The notes below the pieces were generated by a model. The model worked only from the letters and a program-made list of their open reading frames with translations. It had not been told where the DNA came from and made no database searches. The translations under genes and the position numbers were made by a program. A stretch of 64,000 nt of DNA. It comes from Limonium bicolor (Eukaryota; Streptophyta; Magnoliopsida; Caryophyllales; Plumbaginaceae). Location of the stretch: assembly GCA_023374045.1 (NCBI GenBank), contig CM041777.1, positions 483,825,594 through 483,889,593 of the forward strand, written 5' to 3'. Positions 1 to 11,987 of this stretch are shown in pieces; the first letter of the stretch is position 1, and each line of letters opens with the position of its first letter.

Positions 1-2500
1 TGTAAGTCAATCATACAGAAACCCAAAACAAAATTGTAGAACCAAAATCTGAAACTAATACACATTCTCTATTATGGTTTTCTTTCTGTTCCCCAGGTCT
101 GTTTTCTATTATTCTCAGCTTATGCACTCGTGGGTTTATATGTTAGCAAGGCATTAGATCTATTTTCCAGCTAATACCTTCTTTATAAAGCCTCTAGAAC
201 TTGCCTAGACAGACACCTCGATCCAAACAGAAACTAAAGTCACACTCTCTGTATACTTCTTCTCCCTTGCATTTACACTGATTCATATCCTTCCCAAAGT
301 GTGTACAACTTAGTTAAACATTCTGAGTATCATTTTAAACTTCAAACAGACTCAAAACAGCATAGTTAAAGTTATAAAACTTACCTATACTGAAACAACA
401 AAATTCAGCAACTGGAACTAGCCTGATATAGTTTCATTCTCTTTTAGTTTTCTGTTACTGCTCTTTAACCTTACTCCTAATTCTTCCCGCTGTTTTAGAT
501 TCTATACGGAGTGTGTTGGTGAGGTTCTAACTCTAACCCACACAAGGAAACTAGGAACAACGTCTCCCAAGTTCTTCATCCGGAAACTATATACTGGAAA
601 ACCAAAACAGAAAAAAAACTGAAACATAACCTGTAACCTGAACCATGAAACTGATATAATTTTTTCTTTTGTTTTAGTATGTCAAATGACTCCAACCCAT
701 CCCAACACCACTTTGTTAATCTTACAGGAACTGTTTGAACCAAGACACGGAAAAAGGATCCAGAACTGTAAACCTGAACTGAAACGAGATGACAACCACA
801 AGCTGTATAGAAGTGAAGTTTTCTGGTTTTGTTGGTTTCTGTTCTTTTAATCTAATTTCAGCTCTCTCTCAAACTGCTCACTCACTTGATCCTGTAGTCT
901 ACCCCGTCTTTGACTCAAAGCACCCCCCAAGACAACACAAGGCTGCAGTTTCGGTAAACCTGTTGCACAAGAGAACAGAAACTGAAATCGAGGTATCTTT
1001 CCTGTTGTCGAATTCTTCTGTTCTTTTAATTTGTTTTCTGGTTTCCCAGGTTATTTTTTTCCTGCTCAATTTAGTGGTTCACCCAGATATCACTTAAGGA
1101 AAGACCTGAAAACAGCATGGTTAACCTACTGAGTTTGTACAGAAGCAGGTATAGACTGTTACTTTATTTTTCGTTCTTTTGAGAAGAAGTTTGTTCCTGT
1201 TTTCTTTTCCTTCTACACTCTCACGTATAAACCACAGTCAGGTGCATTCATAGGGTTATAAATGTATTAACAAATTTGAAACCACCCCAGGATACTTGGT
1301 ATGCCGAGAACACATGCTACAGGGCTTGAATATTCAACAACTAAATCTGACGGTTTGTTTTATTTCTGTTCATGGAATTAGTTTAGGAATAGCTTACCAT
1401 TTCATATCTTAGTTGCCTCTATTTGCTGATCTTGGCACATTGTGAGACTCCCTGCACCCTGCCCACTCGACAGTAGCTGAGGGAAGATCACCCACAAGTT
1501 AGACTCGATAAACCAAAAAAAAAAACAGATCATGCAGGGCCTGGACTGGTTGAGTATTTACCTCGTTATATGTTTCTTTTTTTTTGGGAGACAGCAGTGG
1601 CTGATGTTGTGGGGTTTTGGTGCACTCTTTACGAGTTAAATTTCCAGGCAGAGCTATGCAGAGACAGCAGATAAAACCCGGACATGAGAAAAGGAGAGGA
1701 TGAAGGGACTGAAATCACAAGCGTTCTCTCTGAGCTCTTGACCTTACCTCATCAGTTCCTGGAGCGAGTTTAGGTTTAGGATTCCTTTCCAGTACTCTTT
1801 CGGTGGTTGGCATGCAAAGCTCTTGCATGAGAAAAAAAAAGAAAGTTAAAGGAACTAGAGTATGGAGTCTCGGACTCAAAACAATCAGGAGAGAAATTAC
1901 ACAGAAGCTGGTTTTTCGTTTACCTTGCGATCTGTTCTTGAGTAATCAGAGTGTGGAGAAGAATGGCTGAGTTTTTGATATGCTGAGACGTGCACACGCA
2001 GTGGACAGAGGTTAGAGTGGCTGGGGGTAAAGAGAGTAAGGAGGTAGTGGTTATAGTTTACAAGAAAGGGGGCATGGGAGTGTGGAGCACTAATTCTGAT
2101 GCACAGGACTGTCTCCTTGGTTCTTTTAACCGAGATCAGGCACAACTTAGATTGTGTTTGTGATCTCCAAGGTTCGAGAGAGTATGGCATGCAAGAGGGA
2201 TTTAACGTGGCTGAAGATTCCAAGGGAGTATAGAAGCTGAGTGGGTAACCTAACACATTAATCTGCAACCGCAGAGATGACAATTCTGACGTTTCTTGTA
2301 GTCCACACCAGCTGAAGAGTTGGTCTGTTTTTTTTTTCTGTATTCACGAACAGGGTGTAGGGTGCTGGGACTGGGTGCGTGAGTCAGGAAAATGGCTCAT
2401 GGTTTAATGGTTTTGTGGTTTCAGTCACAAGTTCTTAAAAGGTGGATGGGCACTACCGGTTAAAAATCAGAGAAGCATGGGACTGTTTCTTTTTTTTTCC
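1..2500. repeat. Degenerate tandem array, about 160-210 bp period
   Basis: Blocks with CAGAAAC or GAAACTG, followed 30-60 bp later by TTCTCTTTT..TTTCTGTT, recur near 16, 228, 390, 606, 780, 978 and 1138. The spacing is 160-210 bp and the copies have diverged strongly. The same pattern fills 40300-43450 inside element C. I read it as an old tandem expansion inside the LTR. No reading frame is conserved between units. Confidence 0.55.
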
Positions 2501-2781
2501 ATGCCGTACAGTGGGGAGTTCAGTCCAGATTTAAGTTGTTAAATCAACTAATTCTTAGAGAGTAGCCTTGTTAGTTAAGGCATGATCAGGTGAGGGATTT
2601 GATAGGTTGCCCCAAATTCCCCCATCATAATTCACGTGTCATTCTTTATGATGTAGAAGACTTGCTTCGCTTGATTTTCGGCTAGCAATAGAATTATGTG
2701 AGTTTGATCTTCATTGGTTCTTATTATACTATGGACTCATACTAGTTTTAATTCGTTAATAATAGTTACCGAATTCGAGCT

Positions 2782-2836
2782 CAGCTCATCTGGTTAAAGT
2801 GTTTAGGAAGGTACGAAAGGTACGGGGTTTGAACCT
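2782..2836 (+). other. tRNA-like module (A-box and B-box), SINE-head-like
   Basis: An A-box-like CAGCTCATCTGG (2782-2793) and a B-box-like GGTTTGAACCT (2826-2836) start 44 bp apart, the spacing of a tRNA gene. A matching module with the same 44-bp spacing lies at 44288-44342. A T-rich run follows. The flanks do not form an acceptor stem, so this is not an intact tRNA. It is either a fixed SINE head or a tRNA relic within the LTR, antisense to it. Confidence 0.5.
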
Positions 2837-3115
2837 TAGTGGGAGCGTCTTTGCTCCTTTTTCTTCTTTCCCTTTTTTTATAAGTATGCTTATTTATATA
2901 TGTAGACCATATATTATATCACGTTATTTTTGTTATGATGTTATGCGACGTTATAAGTAACAATGCGACACATTTATATGGTCATATATATATATACCCA
3001 CAACCAATGTTACAATATTTTGCTTTGCCGCATTTTAGTCGTATGATCATAGTGGTTACTCATAATTTAATCTAACCTTCACGAATTTGAACGGTTAATT
3101 ATTCGGGGTATTTCA

Positions 3116-6100
3116 AAATCAATGGGAAATCAAAAATTTCACAATTATGTGCCTTGTTTTGTGAATAGTAACTAAATTAAGCTAGTTTATAACATAAGTC
3201 AATATAAGTGAGTTAGTTGGTCAACAAAGACCATGATATGCCCTAGTATGTAAAGGGGGCCGGTTTTCCAAGTGTGACTCATCACACTTAACTAATGAAT
3301 CAAATAAGAAAGGAAAAAGCAAGTAAATTCACTATTTACTTTACAACTTTAAATATCTTCTAAGGTTACCTCTCACCTCACCTTTCTTCATTCCTTCTCA
3401 TCCCCACCGATTTCTTCATCTTCTCCCAAGCTCCAACCGGTTTTGCTACAACAACTATACCATCTCCAACTTCCATTGCTTGAAACTTCTAGCTCCATGA
3501 TCCAAATTTAATTCTAAGACCATATTTGTCTTAGTTAGGCCAAGCTCTACACTTCTCTCTTTTCAAATCTTCAAAAGCTCGATTTTGGTGCCATGGAGAT
3601 TCACCATTGAAGGAGCTTGAGCTCACCTTTTCATGCCATGTTATTCTCCTTTGCTTCAAGGTAAGGAAAACCAAAGAAAATCTAAGGTTCCTCTCATTTT
3701 GTACATGTCCGAAAATTTCACCTCACAAGGGTGCTTTGTTTTGCTTTTCATAGCTCCATTTCAATCTTCAAAGGACTAGGAGGAGTCCTACCTTGCTTCT
3801 TAATCAAGTTCTCTTTCAAATTCCAAAGGTAAATGTAATTTTAGTGTATTAAAACACTTATGTTAAACTAGGGTTTGTATAAGAGTTTAAGTATGAATTC
3901 TTAAGCTCATTACCCTTATATGTGTGTGTGGATAGAAGGTTGACAAGTGATCAAGTTCCTTGCTAATATTCAATTCAAGGAAACAAGAAAGAAGTTTGAG
4001 AGGAAAAGAGGTAAACAAACTATCTCAATGTAGTTTAAATGCCTTAGGAAAAGTGAGCTTGATTTGCTTAATAAAATACCTAAGGAGCCAATGGTGAATG
4101 ACCTAGTAAAATGCTCTCAAGGAAACTATTTAAAGGGCATATGTGATGTTGTGTGTATTTGCAGGTCAAAGGCAATATATATGTGGGAAATTCATGTTTA
4201 AGTTTAATGCAATTTAAGGGCCTAAGAGCCAAGCAATTTAAGATTATGCACTATATTGTTATGTAGTGTAGTTTAAGGGTTTTGTTGGGTGTGAAGAACA
4301 TTCTTTGTGAAGATGAATGTCTTAGATGAGTAAAGGAGGAAAAACAATATGTTTGTGTGTAAGGAATGTGTATTAAGTGATTAAGTGTTTTTGGTTGTGA
4401 AAAGGTGAAAACCTAAGTGTTTGGGTGTGAGAATATACAAGAGAAGCCATAGCAAAATTTAGTTGATAAACAAAGGAGTTTATATGTTGTAATGGGATTT
4501 TATGACCTAGGAGGTACTAGGAATTGTTAAGTGTTAAGATGGTGAAGAAAAAGAATTAAAGTGTTCTAGTTGTTAAAATGCATGGGCATTTCCTTGGAGA
4601 ATATAGTGGTCAAGGAGTAGTGGTAGTATAACTAAGGTAACATTTTGGTTAGTTGGTGTGGTAGGCATAAAAACTACCACTTAGAAACCTAAGGAAAAAT
4701 ATCACAAGTGTGGGTAGATTTTGTAAGAAATTGAGTAACATGTTGGATATGGAATTAGACAAGTTTGAGGTGTTATTTTAGCATTAGAATATACCTAAGA
4801 TCACATGGGAAGCTTGGGTAATCAATGGATGAAAAGAATAGATGAAACAAGACTTGAAAATGTCAAATTTGGGAATCTGTTACAGCGGTCCGGGACCTAG
4901 GTATTGGAAGATGACCCGGACCATGCATGAAAAAGGGCCGAGAGTTCTTGTACTACCTTGGTCCGGGACTTAGGTCTTGTAGGAAGTCTCGGACCACCCC
5001 CTGATTTACCCCCGAGGATTGCTAGCTTATTTTGGTCCGGGACTTAAGTTTTGTATGAAGTCCCGGACCACTACATAAAACCACCGAGAGTTAGATTAAG
5101 TGTTGGTCCGGGGCTTAAGGTAAGGACCAAGTCCCGGACCTCTCTAAAAATGTTGTTTAAGGTTGGAAAATGATATGTAATGAGGGATTGATAAGTAATG
5201 AGGTTATAAGGTTGTTAAGGACATGTTAAGTGAGCTATAATGATAATTGAGTGGGTGAAAGGTTGTGTTAAAATGTAAAAGTAAAACAAGTTAAAAATGT
5301 GAAGTTATTTAACTGATTAACGGGAGTAAGTCATGAGCATTAGACTTTAAACAAACAAGTTACCCCGGTGTTAATGAAAGTAAATGTAATGTTACTAGTT
5401 GTTCAAAAATGTTACGAGGAACACACGTTAGAGTGAAACCCCGGTGACAGGTATGGTTTTCTTGCAACCTGTGTCCTACCGGATTACACTGGCTTGTATG
5501 CCAATGTGTTTTTCTGTGTGTTTGCCACGTTATAAGATAAATCATGAAACGAGTTTACAGTCGTTATTGTTGTTGTGTGTTTGCGTACCGATACCGGTAA
5601 CCTCGAATGCGCATGAAAGGCTAGTTAACCATTATTAGGTAAATGTAAGAGAACGGTATCCGGTAATAACGTTTCCAATCTAAGGAACGTTCTAACCATG
5701 GCTATGCGTGAGTTTGTTGTGTGATGCTGTGTGTGATGTTGCTGGAAAAGTGTGACCCTCCTTGTGTGATTAACTCAGTTGTATTACTGTATTGTGTGCT
5801 GATGAGATAGGTTCCACAGCGGAGTCTTTATCTGTGAATATATAATATATATATATTATGGGGGGTGAGGAATTCGGTAGTTCCGGTCGCGCGTTGTTTG
5901 GGAGTTGTTGTATACAGTTTCTTCAGCTTCCTCTCTGTTGGTTGTTTTCCTTCGTTGGTCTTCGATCACCCCTGAGCTTAACCAAGGTTCTTGACTCACG
6001 TCTGTTGGGGATTATGTATGTTGTGTTCGGATCACTATATCCGATCCATCTTTATGTTAAGTTATCCGTTCGTCTAAAAGGACGGTAACGAGTTATGTAA

Positions 6101-6980
6101 ACGAGCTTAGCATGAGTTTGACAGCATTCTCTAGGCTCTCCAGTGAACTAACTATGTTTGGGGTGGCTCCTAAAGAGATCCGTACCCGTTATGTTATGTG
6201 TTATTGATGTTCTGCAATGTTATTTGCGATGTGATGTTATATGTTGTTTAAATGTGAAATATGTGGATCATGGATATGAATCCCAGTTTGTAAAAGAGAC
6301 GTTTATGGAAACCCGACTAGTGGGTAAGTGTCATCTATTAAGGAAATAGCTCCTTTAAGAGAGAAACACTCTAGGGTCAAAGGACACAAAGAGTGATTTA
6401 TTAGGTGTAGATGTGTTGTCTGTATTTGTTGTGACCTCGGTTGGGGATTGTAATGTGTTTTTGTGTTATTGGTGTACATGCATGATTTAAATGTAATCAA
6501 CCGCATGCTAAGACGACAAGTAGTTGTGCGTGGCCCGGTAGCATGCGGGCTGCGGGATTACCATACCAGCAAAGGTGCTGAGCTTCTTGGAGGCCACCAT
6601 TTCTTCTCTTTCCTATTTCAGGTACAAGGAGATGGAAGCCGTTTGAGAGTAGGACGGGGTAGTCGTTTGTACATGGGTAGCCATTTAAATTGTTTATGTA
6701 TTGTAGGTGTAGTAAGACCGAAATTGTTGTCGGCATTGGTTTGTAAATACTCGGTACAGTTGGAAGGTATATGTATGTTGTTGTTGTTAATGGAAAGGGT
6801 TAGTAATGCGAAGACGCTCGGGAATCTAGTCCATCAGACCGATACAATGTATATGTAATAGCCTTGTTAGCCACGTGGGTGGTTAACGGCCTGTAACACC
6901 AACGAGTTAAGTAATGTGATGAGGTATGTTTTCCGCTGCAGTTTGTTGTTAAGTGTGTTGTTGTTAGTTGGGGTGTTACA
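3116..6980 (+). mobile_element. LTR of family A, 5' end missing
   Basis: From 3116 the sequence runs parallel to the solo LTR at 51398-55589, beginning about 400 bp into it (shared stretch around 3140-3250 versus 51820-51940). It ends at 6980 with GGGGTGTTACA. No primer binding site follows, so it is a solo LTR or a detached one. The missing 5' part probably lies beyond the left-hand insertion. Open frames within it (for example 6463-6858) have no counterpart in the other copy and I treat them as chance. The next 214 bp, up to 7194, show nothing recognisable. Confidence 0.75.
4886..5140. repeat. Minisatellite, about 73-bp period, four units, in family A LTR
   Basis: GGTCCGGG(A/G) starts units at about 4886, 4960, 5034 and 5105. 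Each unit carries an inverted partner (for example AGTCCCGGACC) roughly 30 bp later, so each can fold into a GC-rich stem. The solo LTR of the same family has a 72-bp array at the equivalent place with a different core. Confidence 0.8.
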
Positions 6981-7194
6981 CTTTTTACTACGTATTAGGC
7001 TATATTTGTATAACAATATAAATTATTGAGCTTTGATTCACACCTTGAATTTGTAAGAGTTTTGACTATTGTTTTATTTATGGAATTTATTGCTTACAGA
7101 GCGTGTGGTTGCTCACTCCCTAACAGATTTCATTTTTACAGATTAGTGAGTTTTGAAGTAGCGGTTACTACTTGGAGTTGTTGGCTGCTTTTGA

Positions 7195-7249
7195 TGAAAT
7201 ACCCCAAATTAACATAAGTTGATAAAGGATCAGTTAGGATCAATTAAGG
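7195..7249 (+). mobile_element. Start of an A-like LTR, split by D1 (continues at 18490)
   Basis: TGAAATACCCCAAA at 7195 matches the first bases of the solo LTR at 51398. The LTR is interrupted at 7249 by element D1, with TAAGG duplicated at 7245-7249 and 18490-18494. It resumes as AT-rich sequence with the same CTTTAAG/CTTAAG-type motifs, and can be followed to about 19030. Confidence 0.65.
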
Positions 7250-9054
7250 CGTTATACCCAAAATTTCAACTCCCCGACATAGGGTTGATAAACTTTAGTG
7301 TTGTGTGGACCACTTTGGTCAAACAGTGGTGATCCCCGGTCCGATCGGCGCATTCCGGTGCACTAGGGGCAGCTCAGTCATCTTCAGGGGTATTTTCGTA
7401 ATTTTTTAGGCCCTTAGGACCTCCTATTGGCTTTCTCTCTCCTCCGAAGAAAGGTCAATCATATCGAAATGCTTTAAAATTTTAACCCATGATAGAGGAT
7501 GACATTTTGGACATAATGGCGTTGGAATTTTGATTTTTTGAATTTCCAATGATTTTTTAGCAATTTCTGATTGAATCCGATGAGAAATTGAATTTAAAAA
7601 TATTCCAATATTCAAAAAATTCGTTTCCACCTTAGAAAATCACAATTATCATCCTTGACACGTGGTTAAATTTCACAGCACGATCCTTTTGGGAAGTCAC
7701 TTAACTAAGATTCTGAAAAATCTTAGTTTTTACTAGATTTTTCTATCTTTAAGAGTCTATACAAAGGAGCAAATCTCTTGATAAAAACCAAAAAAACAAC
7801 ACAAGTTGTTGAACCTAAGGAGTCAGAAAACACAGTCTCTCTTCAACCTCTCACGTTTTTCAACATCCGGCCACCAACATCACACCAAAATTCCACCAAA
7901 ATCACAACTGAAACTTGTTTTCCAACTCCCAAAGCATCAACCATCATTAAAATCCCATAAAACACCATCAAAATGGGGGAAACATCAAGAACAACCAGTG
8001 ACCAGAAGCCCGGTTCGAAGTCCTTTCGAATCTGCCATCAACGAAGCTCCCGATGCATCCCGACATGAAGAATCATTGTGAATTCGATGGTAAAACAGGT
8101 GGGAATATAATTTTACTTTTCTAACTCTCCATGACTTTATTAATGTTATCTCAAAATTTGGGTTCAAACCGACTGTTTTCGGCTTCTGTATTGCTATTTC
8201 TTTTCACTTCTGCCTTGTTTCTTGTTTGTTAAGTTTCATGCTTAATTCGACTTGAAACTGTGAATATTTGATTACTATCATCTTGGAAATTTTTTGGCTA
8301 TGCATGCATAAATTTTGAGCTGAAAACACCACCGGGAACCACCAAAAACCCACCGTCCGTGGGTGGTCCAAGACCTCGGACCTATGGCCTGGGACCACGG
8401 ACGGGTTGTCTGTGGCCACGGACACCCACGAACGGTGGCGGGATTTCTTTTTTTTTTTCAATTTTTCAAACTTTAGGGTTTTTAACAGTACATGTCCAGG
8501 CCCACGGACACCCAGTCTGTGGCCCTGGACTTTTCAAGTTTACGTTTTTATTTTAATTCGGTTTTTATAATCATGTAATTTAACTGGGGTCCGTGGTCTC
8601 GGACATTAGGTCCGTGTCTACGGACATAATTAAAATTTGACCTAATTCCGCCTCTAAAACCCTAGTTTAGGTAGTTTTAATTTTCACTTTAATTTCTATC
8701 AAAAAATGATAAAACCCCAAAAAAATCAGAAGTTTGCGCACTTAGGTTAAAACGACTCGTAATAAGCCGTAATTAAACTAAGTAGAGGAAAAACGACTTC
8801 AAGGGTAATGAAAGTAATTGAACCCTAAATAAGTCGAATATCAAGCCCCCGAACCCGAAATCTCCTTTTCTAATTTAATCTAGGTTAAAATTAGGTGGCG
8901 ACTCTAATTAGGTTCCAGTGAGCTAACTTAGGACTTAGTAATTAATATTTTATGACATAGTTATTAAGCTTAGGTTATAAGTGGACCTAGAACTCGACCA
9001 GATCCTAATCTACTCTAATCAACATAGGATTGGGTTTAAAAATCGAGGCTCACA
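7250..9054 (+). repeat. 5' LTR of D1
   Basis: It begins CGTTATACCC, where the other D copies have TGTTATACC, so the first T appears mutated. It ends GAGGCTCACA. It is about 1.8 kb and matches 13830-18489 (minus the TRIM), 30715-32416 and 59116-60903. A GC-rich stretch at 8350-8620 is full of short inverted GGTCCG/CGGACC-type motifs. The promoter TATA is degenerate here (TATACAAAGG near 7757) and intact in the other copies. Confidence 0.88.
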
Positions 9055-9057
9055 TAA

Positions 9058-9076
9058 TGACGACTCTGATGGGGAC
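9058..9076 (+). other. Primer binding site, tRNA-Arg type (D1)
   Basis: TGACGACTCTGATGGGGAC lies 3 bp inside the 5' LTR. It differs at two bases from the intact site of D2 (TGGCGACTCTGCTGGGGAC), which is complementary to the 3' end of plant tRNA-Arg(ACG) including CCA. Confidence 0.8.
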
Positions 9077-10470
9077 AACTTCTTAATTTTAAGAAAGAGG
9101 GCTTAACTTGAAATTGTTTATTGTGGCTTTTATTACATTGTTTGTTTACTTTCGTGTGCATTTTAATTTTCTACACCTTTGTATCTATGAGAGCGAGGGT
9201 CCACGCAAGCCGATTTCACCCCGGGACCCGCCTTAGGGTCCCCTGTCCGGAACTCACACCCATTAAGGTGATGTGAATAAGTGGGGGAAAAGAAGATGAT
9301 GTCGTCTAACCATATCCCTTTAATACCTGGGCTTTATCCTTAAGCATTTTCCTAGCAGTGCCCTTACCTAGCCTTGTTTGGTCATTCAAAGACCCGACCT
9401 TAGACGCACACCTTCAGGTGATGTGAAAAGAGTGGGGAAGCCCAAAGAGAATGGCGTGAAAGCCCTATTCCTTTGTGGTGACCTGGGCCCAAGCCCCAAG
9501 CACCTCTCAGGATCGATCCATACCCGAATTCGTTAAGGAGTCAAGTGAGGACATGTTGAACTTGTGTGGGCCTTGTTTGCTTGTATGATCGGCCCACTAC
9601 CCAGCCTAGGAATTGATAGGAACTTTTTCCATGTCAACTTAGCCCAGCCCGAATTTACGGCTTTATTGTTTGTGGCCCAAAGGCCCTGTTTGGTTTAATA
9701 TGTGAGTCATTTGGGCTTTGGCCCAAAAGTTTAGACTTAGGTGATTTCTCTCTTTTGGCCCAATTCGATTTATCAACTATCAATTTAGTTCTCGGCCCAT
9801 GAAAAACAAATCCACCTAAAGTAATCCATGAGATATAAAAATCCATCAGGCCTTCCCATTTCAAGGCCCTTTCTAGTCTAGGAAAACCTTTCACTCGGGC
9901 TTCGGCCCAAAATTCTAAATCAAGGCATCATCGATCCTACAGGTTCAATCAAAACTACCCGTTCAGGTTTCAGCCCAAAATCAATCTTGAGTTTGGTTTA
10001 GCAATCATTCCAGCCCAGTACCACACTCATAACTAATTCCATTTGGGCCCATAGACCAATTCATAATTTTGGCCCATAAGCTTAGCTTTCAATCTAGAAT
10101 TTCGGCCCATAGCATGAAACATTTAAATCCAAGATAGTTTGCATCACTCATTCATTCTAGTTCCTGGCTTTAAGGCCCAACAAGAACATCAAGCGAATCT
10201 TAGACTTCAAGGTTTCTCTCTCATCCCAGTGGCCCATTCACGGTCCATACGGCTTCCTTCAGTTCGTTTGCTCCACTTCAAGATTAAGGGTATTTATGCC
10301 TGCACATCCATTCTAGTTTAGGAATCACTCTAGCCCATGTAATTCACTCTCAGTTTGGAAAAGTTTCAGACCCAGGTTCCACCTACATAACCCATAGGCA
10401 TTCCTAGTTTAGACATTTTACGAAGCCTACTCGAAGTTCAGAAAGAAGCCAATCACTGTCATCTCAATGG
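9077..10470 (+). other. D1 leader with GGCCCA-rich array, non-coding
   Basis: An initial conserved part (9180-9560, shared with D2 at 32570-32940) is followed from about 9590 to 10380 by a stretch in which GGCCCA or its complement TGGGCC/TGGGCT recurs at least ten times within AT-rich spacers. The same architecture occupies 32950-33620 in D2. No reading frame is shared between the two copies. Confidence 0.65.
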
Positions 10471-11303
10471 CGTCCCGACGGTCGGGAGCTCGAGTCTTTA
10501 GTACGTTGGCATCAGAAAGTTCAACATCGCTATTTTAGAAGCTTTCTTGATTTAGTAGTTTTCTTTTCTCAATCGTTTTTCCAGTAGCTAGCTTCCTTTA
10601 TCATTTTAGGTAGTTTTCCAAAGGTTACAATTTTTGATGTTATCTTTCAATTTGTGAATTAGAGCATAATTCCATTTTCATAATTTTTGTGCATTCATTC
10701 AACAAAATAAGAAAACAAAAAAATATGTTTTTTAAGGAAAAGAATCACGGAGCAATCATTTCTCGACTATGGAACATAACGATTTGTCTTGCGTTTCTAA
10801 AAGGATGAACATGTGCAACCAAACACCATGACTCACCCCAAAACATCCAAACAACCCATAAAGCGGTTCCAAGTGCACACATGTCGAATTGTTGTCATAA
10901 ACCTTAAATCAATACTGGGGGCAATCTGAGCTCAGGATCATCATCTTTAATCTTTCGTTTAAGCGTGTGAACTAGTCTCTGAGTGAAATTAACGAGAGTA
11001 TCTTGAGTGGAAAAACCATGAGCGAATGAGCGTGTCATTTTTACACGACTTCGGTAAGACCACATTCAAAGGTGGGGTAAACAGCATAATTCCAAACGAA
11101 GGAGATAATTTATAAATTTACTTTTAGACCTGTGAAAAGTAACAAAGAACGGATACACAACTATCAGGAATGACGAAGCACCTAGGTTCAGCACCACATA
11201 GTCAAAAGCTTGTGAACCCTGATATTAAACCGTAGGCACCCCTGCTGAGCCGTTCATATATCCCTCCACAAAATAACCAAGCCGATGATGAATTTCCAAC
11301 CCG
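10471..11303 (+). other. D1 conserved non-coding post-gag module
   Basis: From about 10690 this stretch aligns with 45970-46600 in D2 and, inverted, with 63290-63960 in D3. That shows it is a regular module of the family lying downstream of where gag sits in D2. In D1 the leader runs straight into it, so gag is absent. It contains a purine tract with ACTGGGGGCAAT at 10914-10925. Confidence 0.65.
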
Positions 11304-11657
11304 GTGACCAAAGGAAGCAAGGAACTAGATTCTCGGATAATGTTTTCATCAGTCCAAAGAAGCAATGTCGCTATCAGCATGACAAAGCGATCCGTAAATG
11401 GTCCTAGAGTGACACAGGATCTAAAGAGCTCACATCAAAGCAGCTCTCAAAACCCAAAACCGGGAGACACAAGAACCCCGAGGGAAAAGTCAAGGAAGGA
11501 TAAAAAAGGCAAACCCGAAGTGCCTCGAAGAAATCCAAATGACAAAAAGAAGAGAAATGGTGTAAAGGACAAGTTCAAAAGTCCAAGTCCAGAAGCTCGA
11601 AGACAACGTCAACACAAAGCAGCTAGACAACTTCAAGACAAGGAAGATGAATCCTAG
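11304..11657 (+). CDS. Small basic ORF of D elements, unknown function
   Basis: 117 codons, unusually rich in Lys, Arg, Ser, Pro and Gln, with no hydrophobic core, signal or membrane segment. I recognise no domain. Similar sequence exists in D3 (minus strand, 62902-63370) but is broken there into two frames (80 and 82 codons), and in D2 (46604-46899), where no long frame survives. The family-wide DNA conservation could reflect either a lost basic protein or a conserved non-coding module. The lack of a stable frame across copies favours the latter. Confidence 0.25.
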   Translation: MTKGSKELDSRIMFSSVQRSNVAISMTKRSVNGPRVTQDLKSSHQSSSQNPKPGDTRTPREKSRKDKKGKPEVPRRNPNDKKKRNGVKDKFKSPSPEARRQRQHKAARQLQDKEDES

Positions 11658-11987
11658 AGAAGACGCAAGGTGCAGCTTTGGTCACCCCTTTTAGCTCCAC
11701 ATACCCCAAACATCCCTCCATGGTCCCGTTGTCTTTCATCACACCCCATGGCCACGTTATAAGCTTTAAAGACTTCCGACTTGGTAATTGTGTATCTAAT
11801 CACGTGAAAGTAACAAATCCAATGAGTAAATACATCAAATATCAAATTCAATGGTCTAAAAGTTGTAACCGTAAGCGAGAAATGAGTGCAAACATCAAAC
11901 ACGTCGAGTGTAGGTTAGGAAGCACCACATCAAAACATAAGCCTTGGCCTTGTGAGGACGAGGCTCATTCGCACGTTTAATCAAAGG

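Larger units (their letters stand above)
1..3115 (-). mobile_element. Partial LTR of family C (LTR start at 3115, minus strand)
   Basis: The block ends at 3115 with GGGGTATTTCA, read on the minus strand as TGAAATACCCC, the LTR start also seen for element C at 44745. Its content parallels 40250-44745: a long array with recurring CAGAAAC/GAAACTG and TTTCTGTT motifs, then a T-rich tract, a tRNA-like motif and an AT-rich terminal 280 bp. It carries no plausible gene; the 102- and 128-codon open frames here are isolated and resemble nothing. The rest of the LTR and any internal region lie left of the window. It abuts an A-type LTR that lacks its first roughly 400 bp, which fits insertion into that LTR. 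Confidence 0.7.

Noticed and set aside
1897..2283. 128-codon minus-strand frame
   Set aside because: Lies in the degenerate LTR array and has no counterpart in the second copy.
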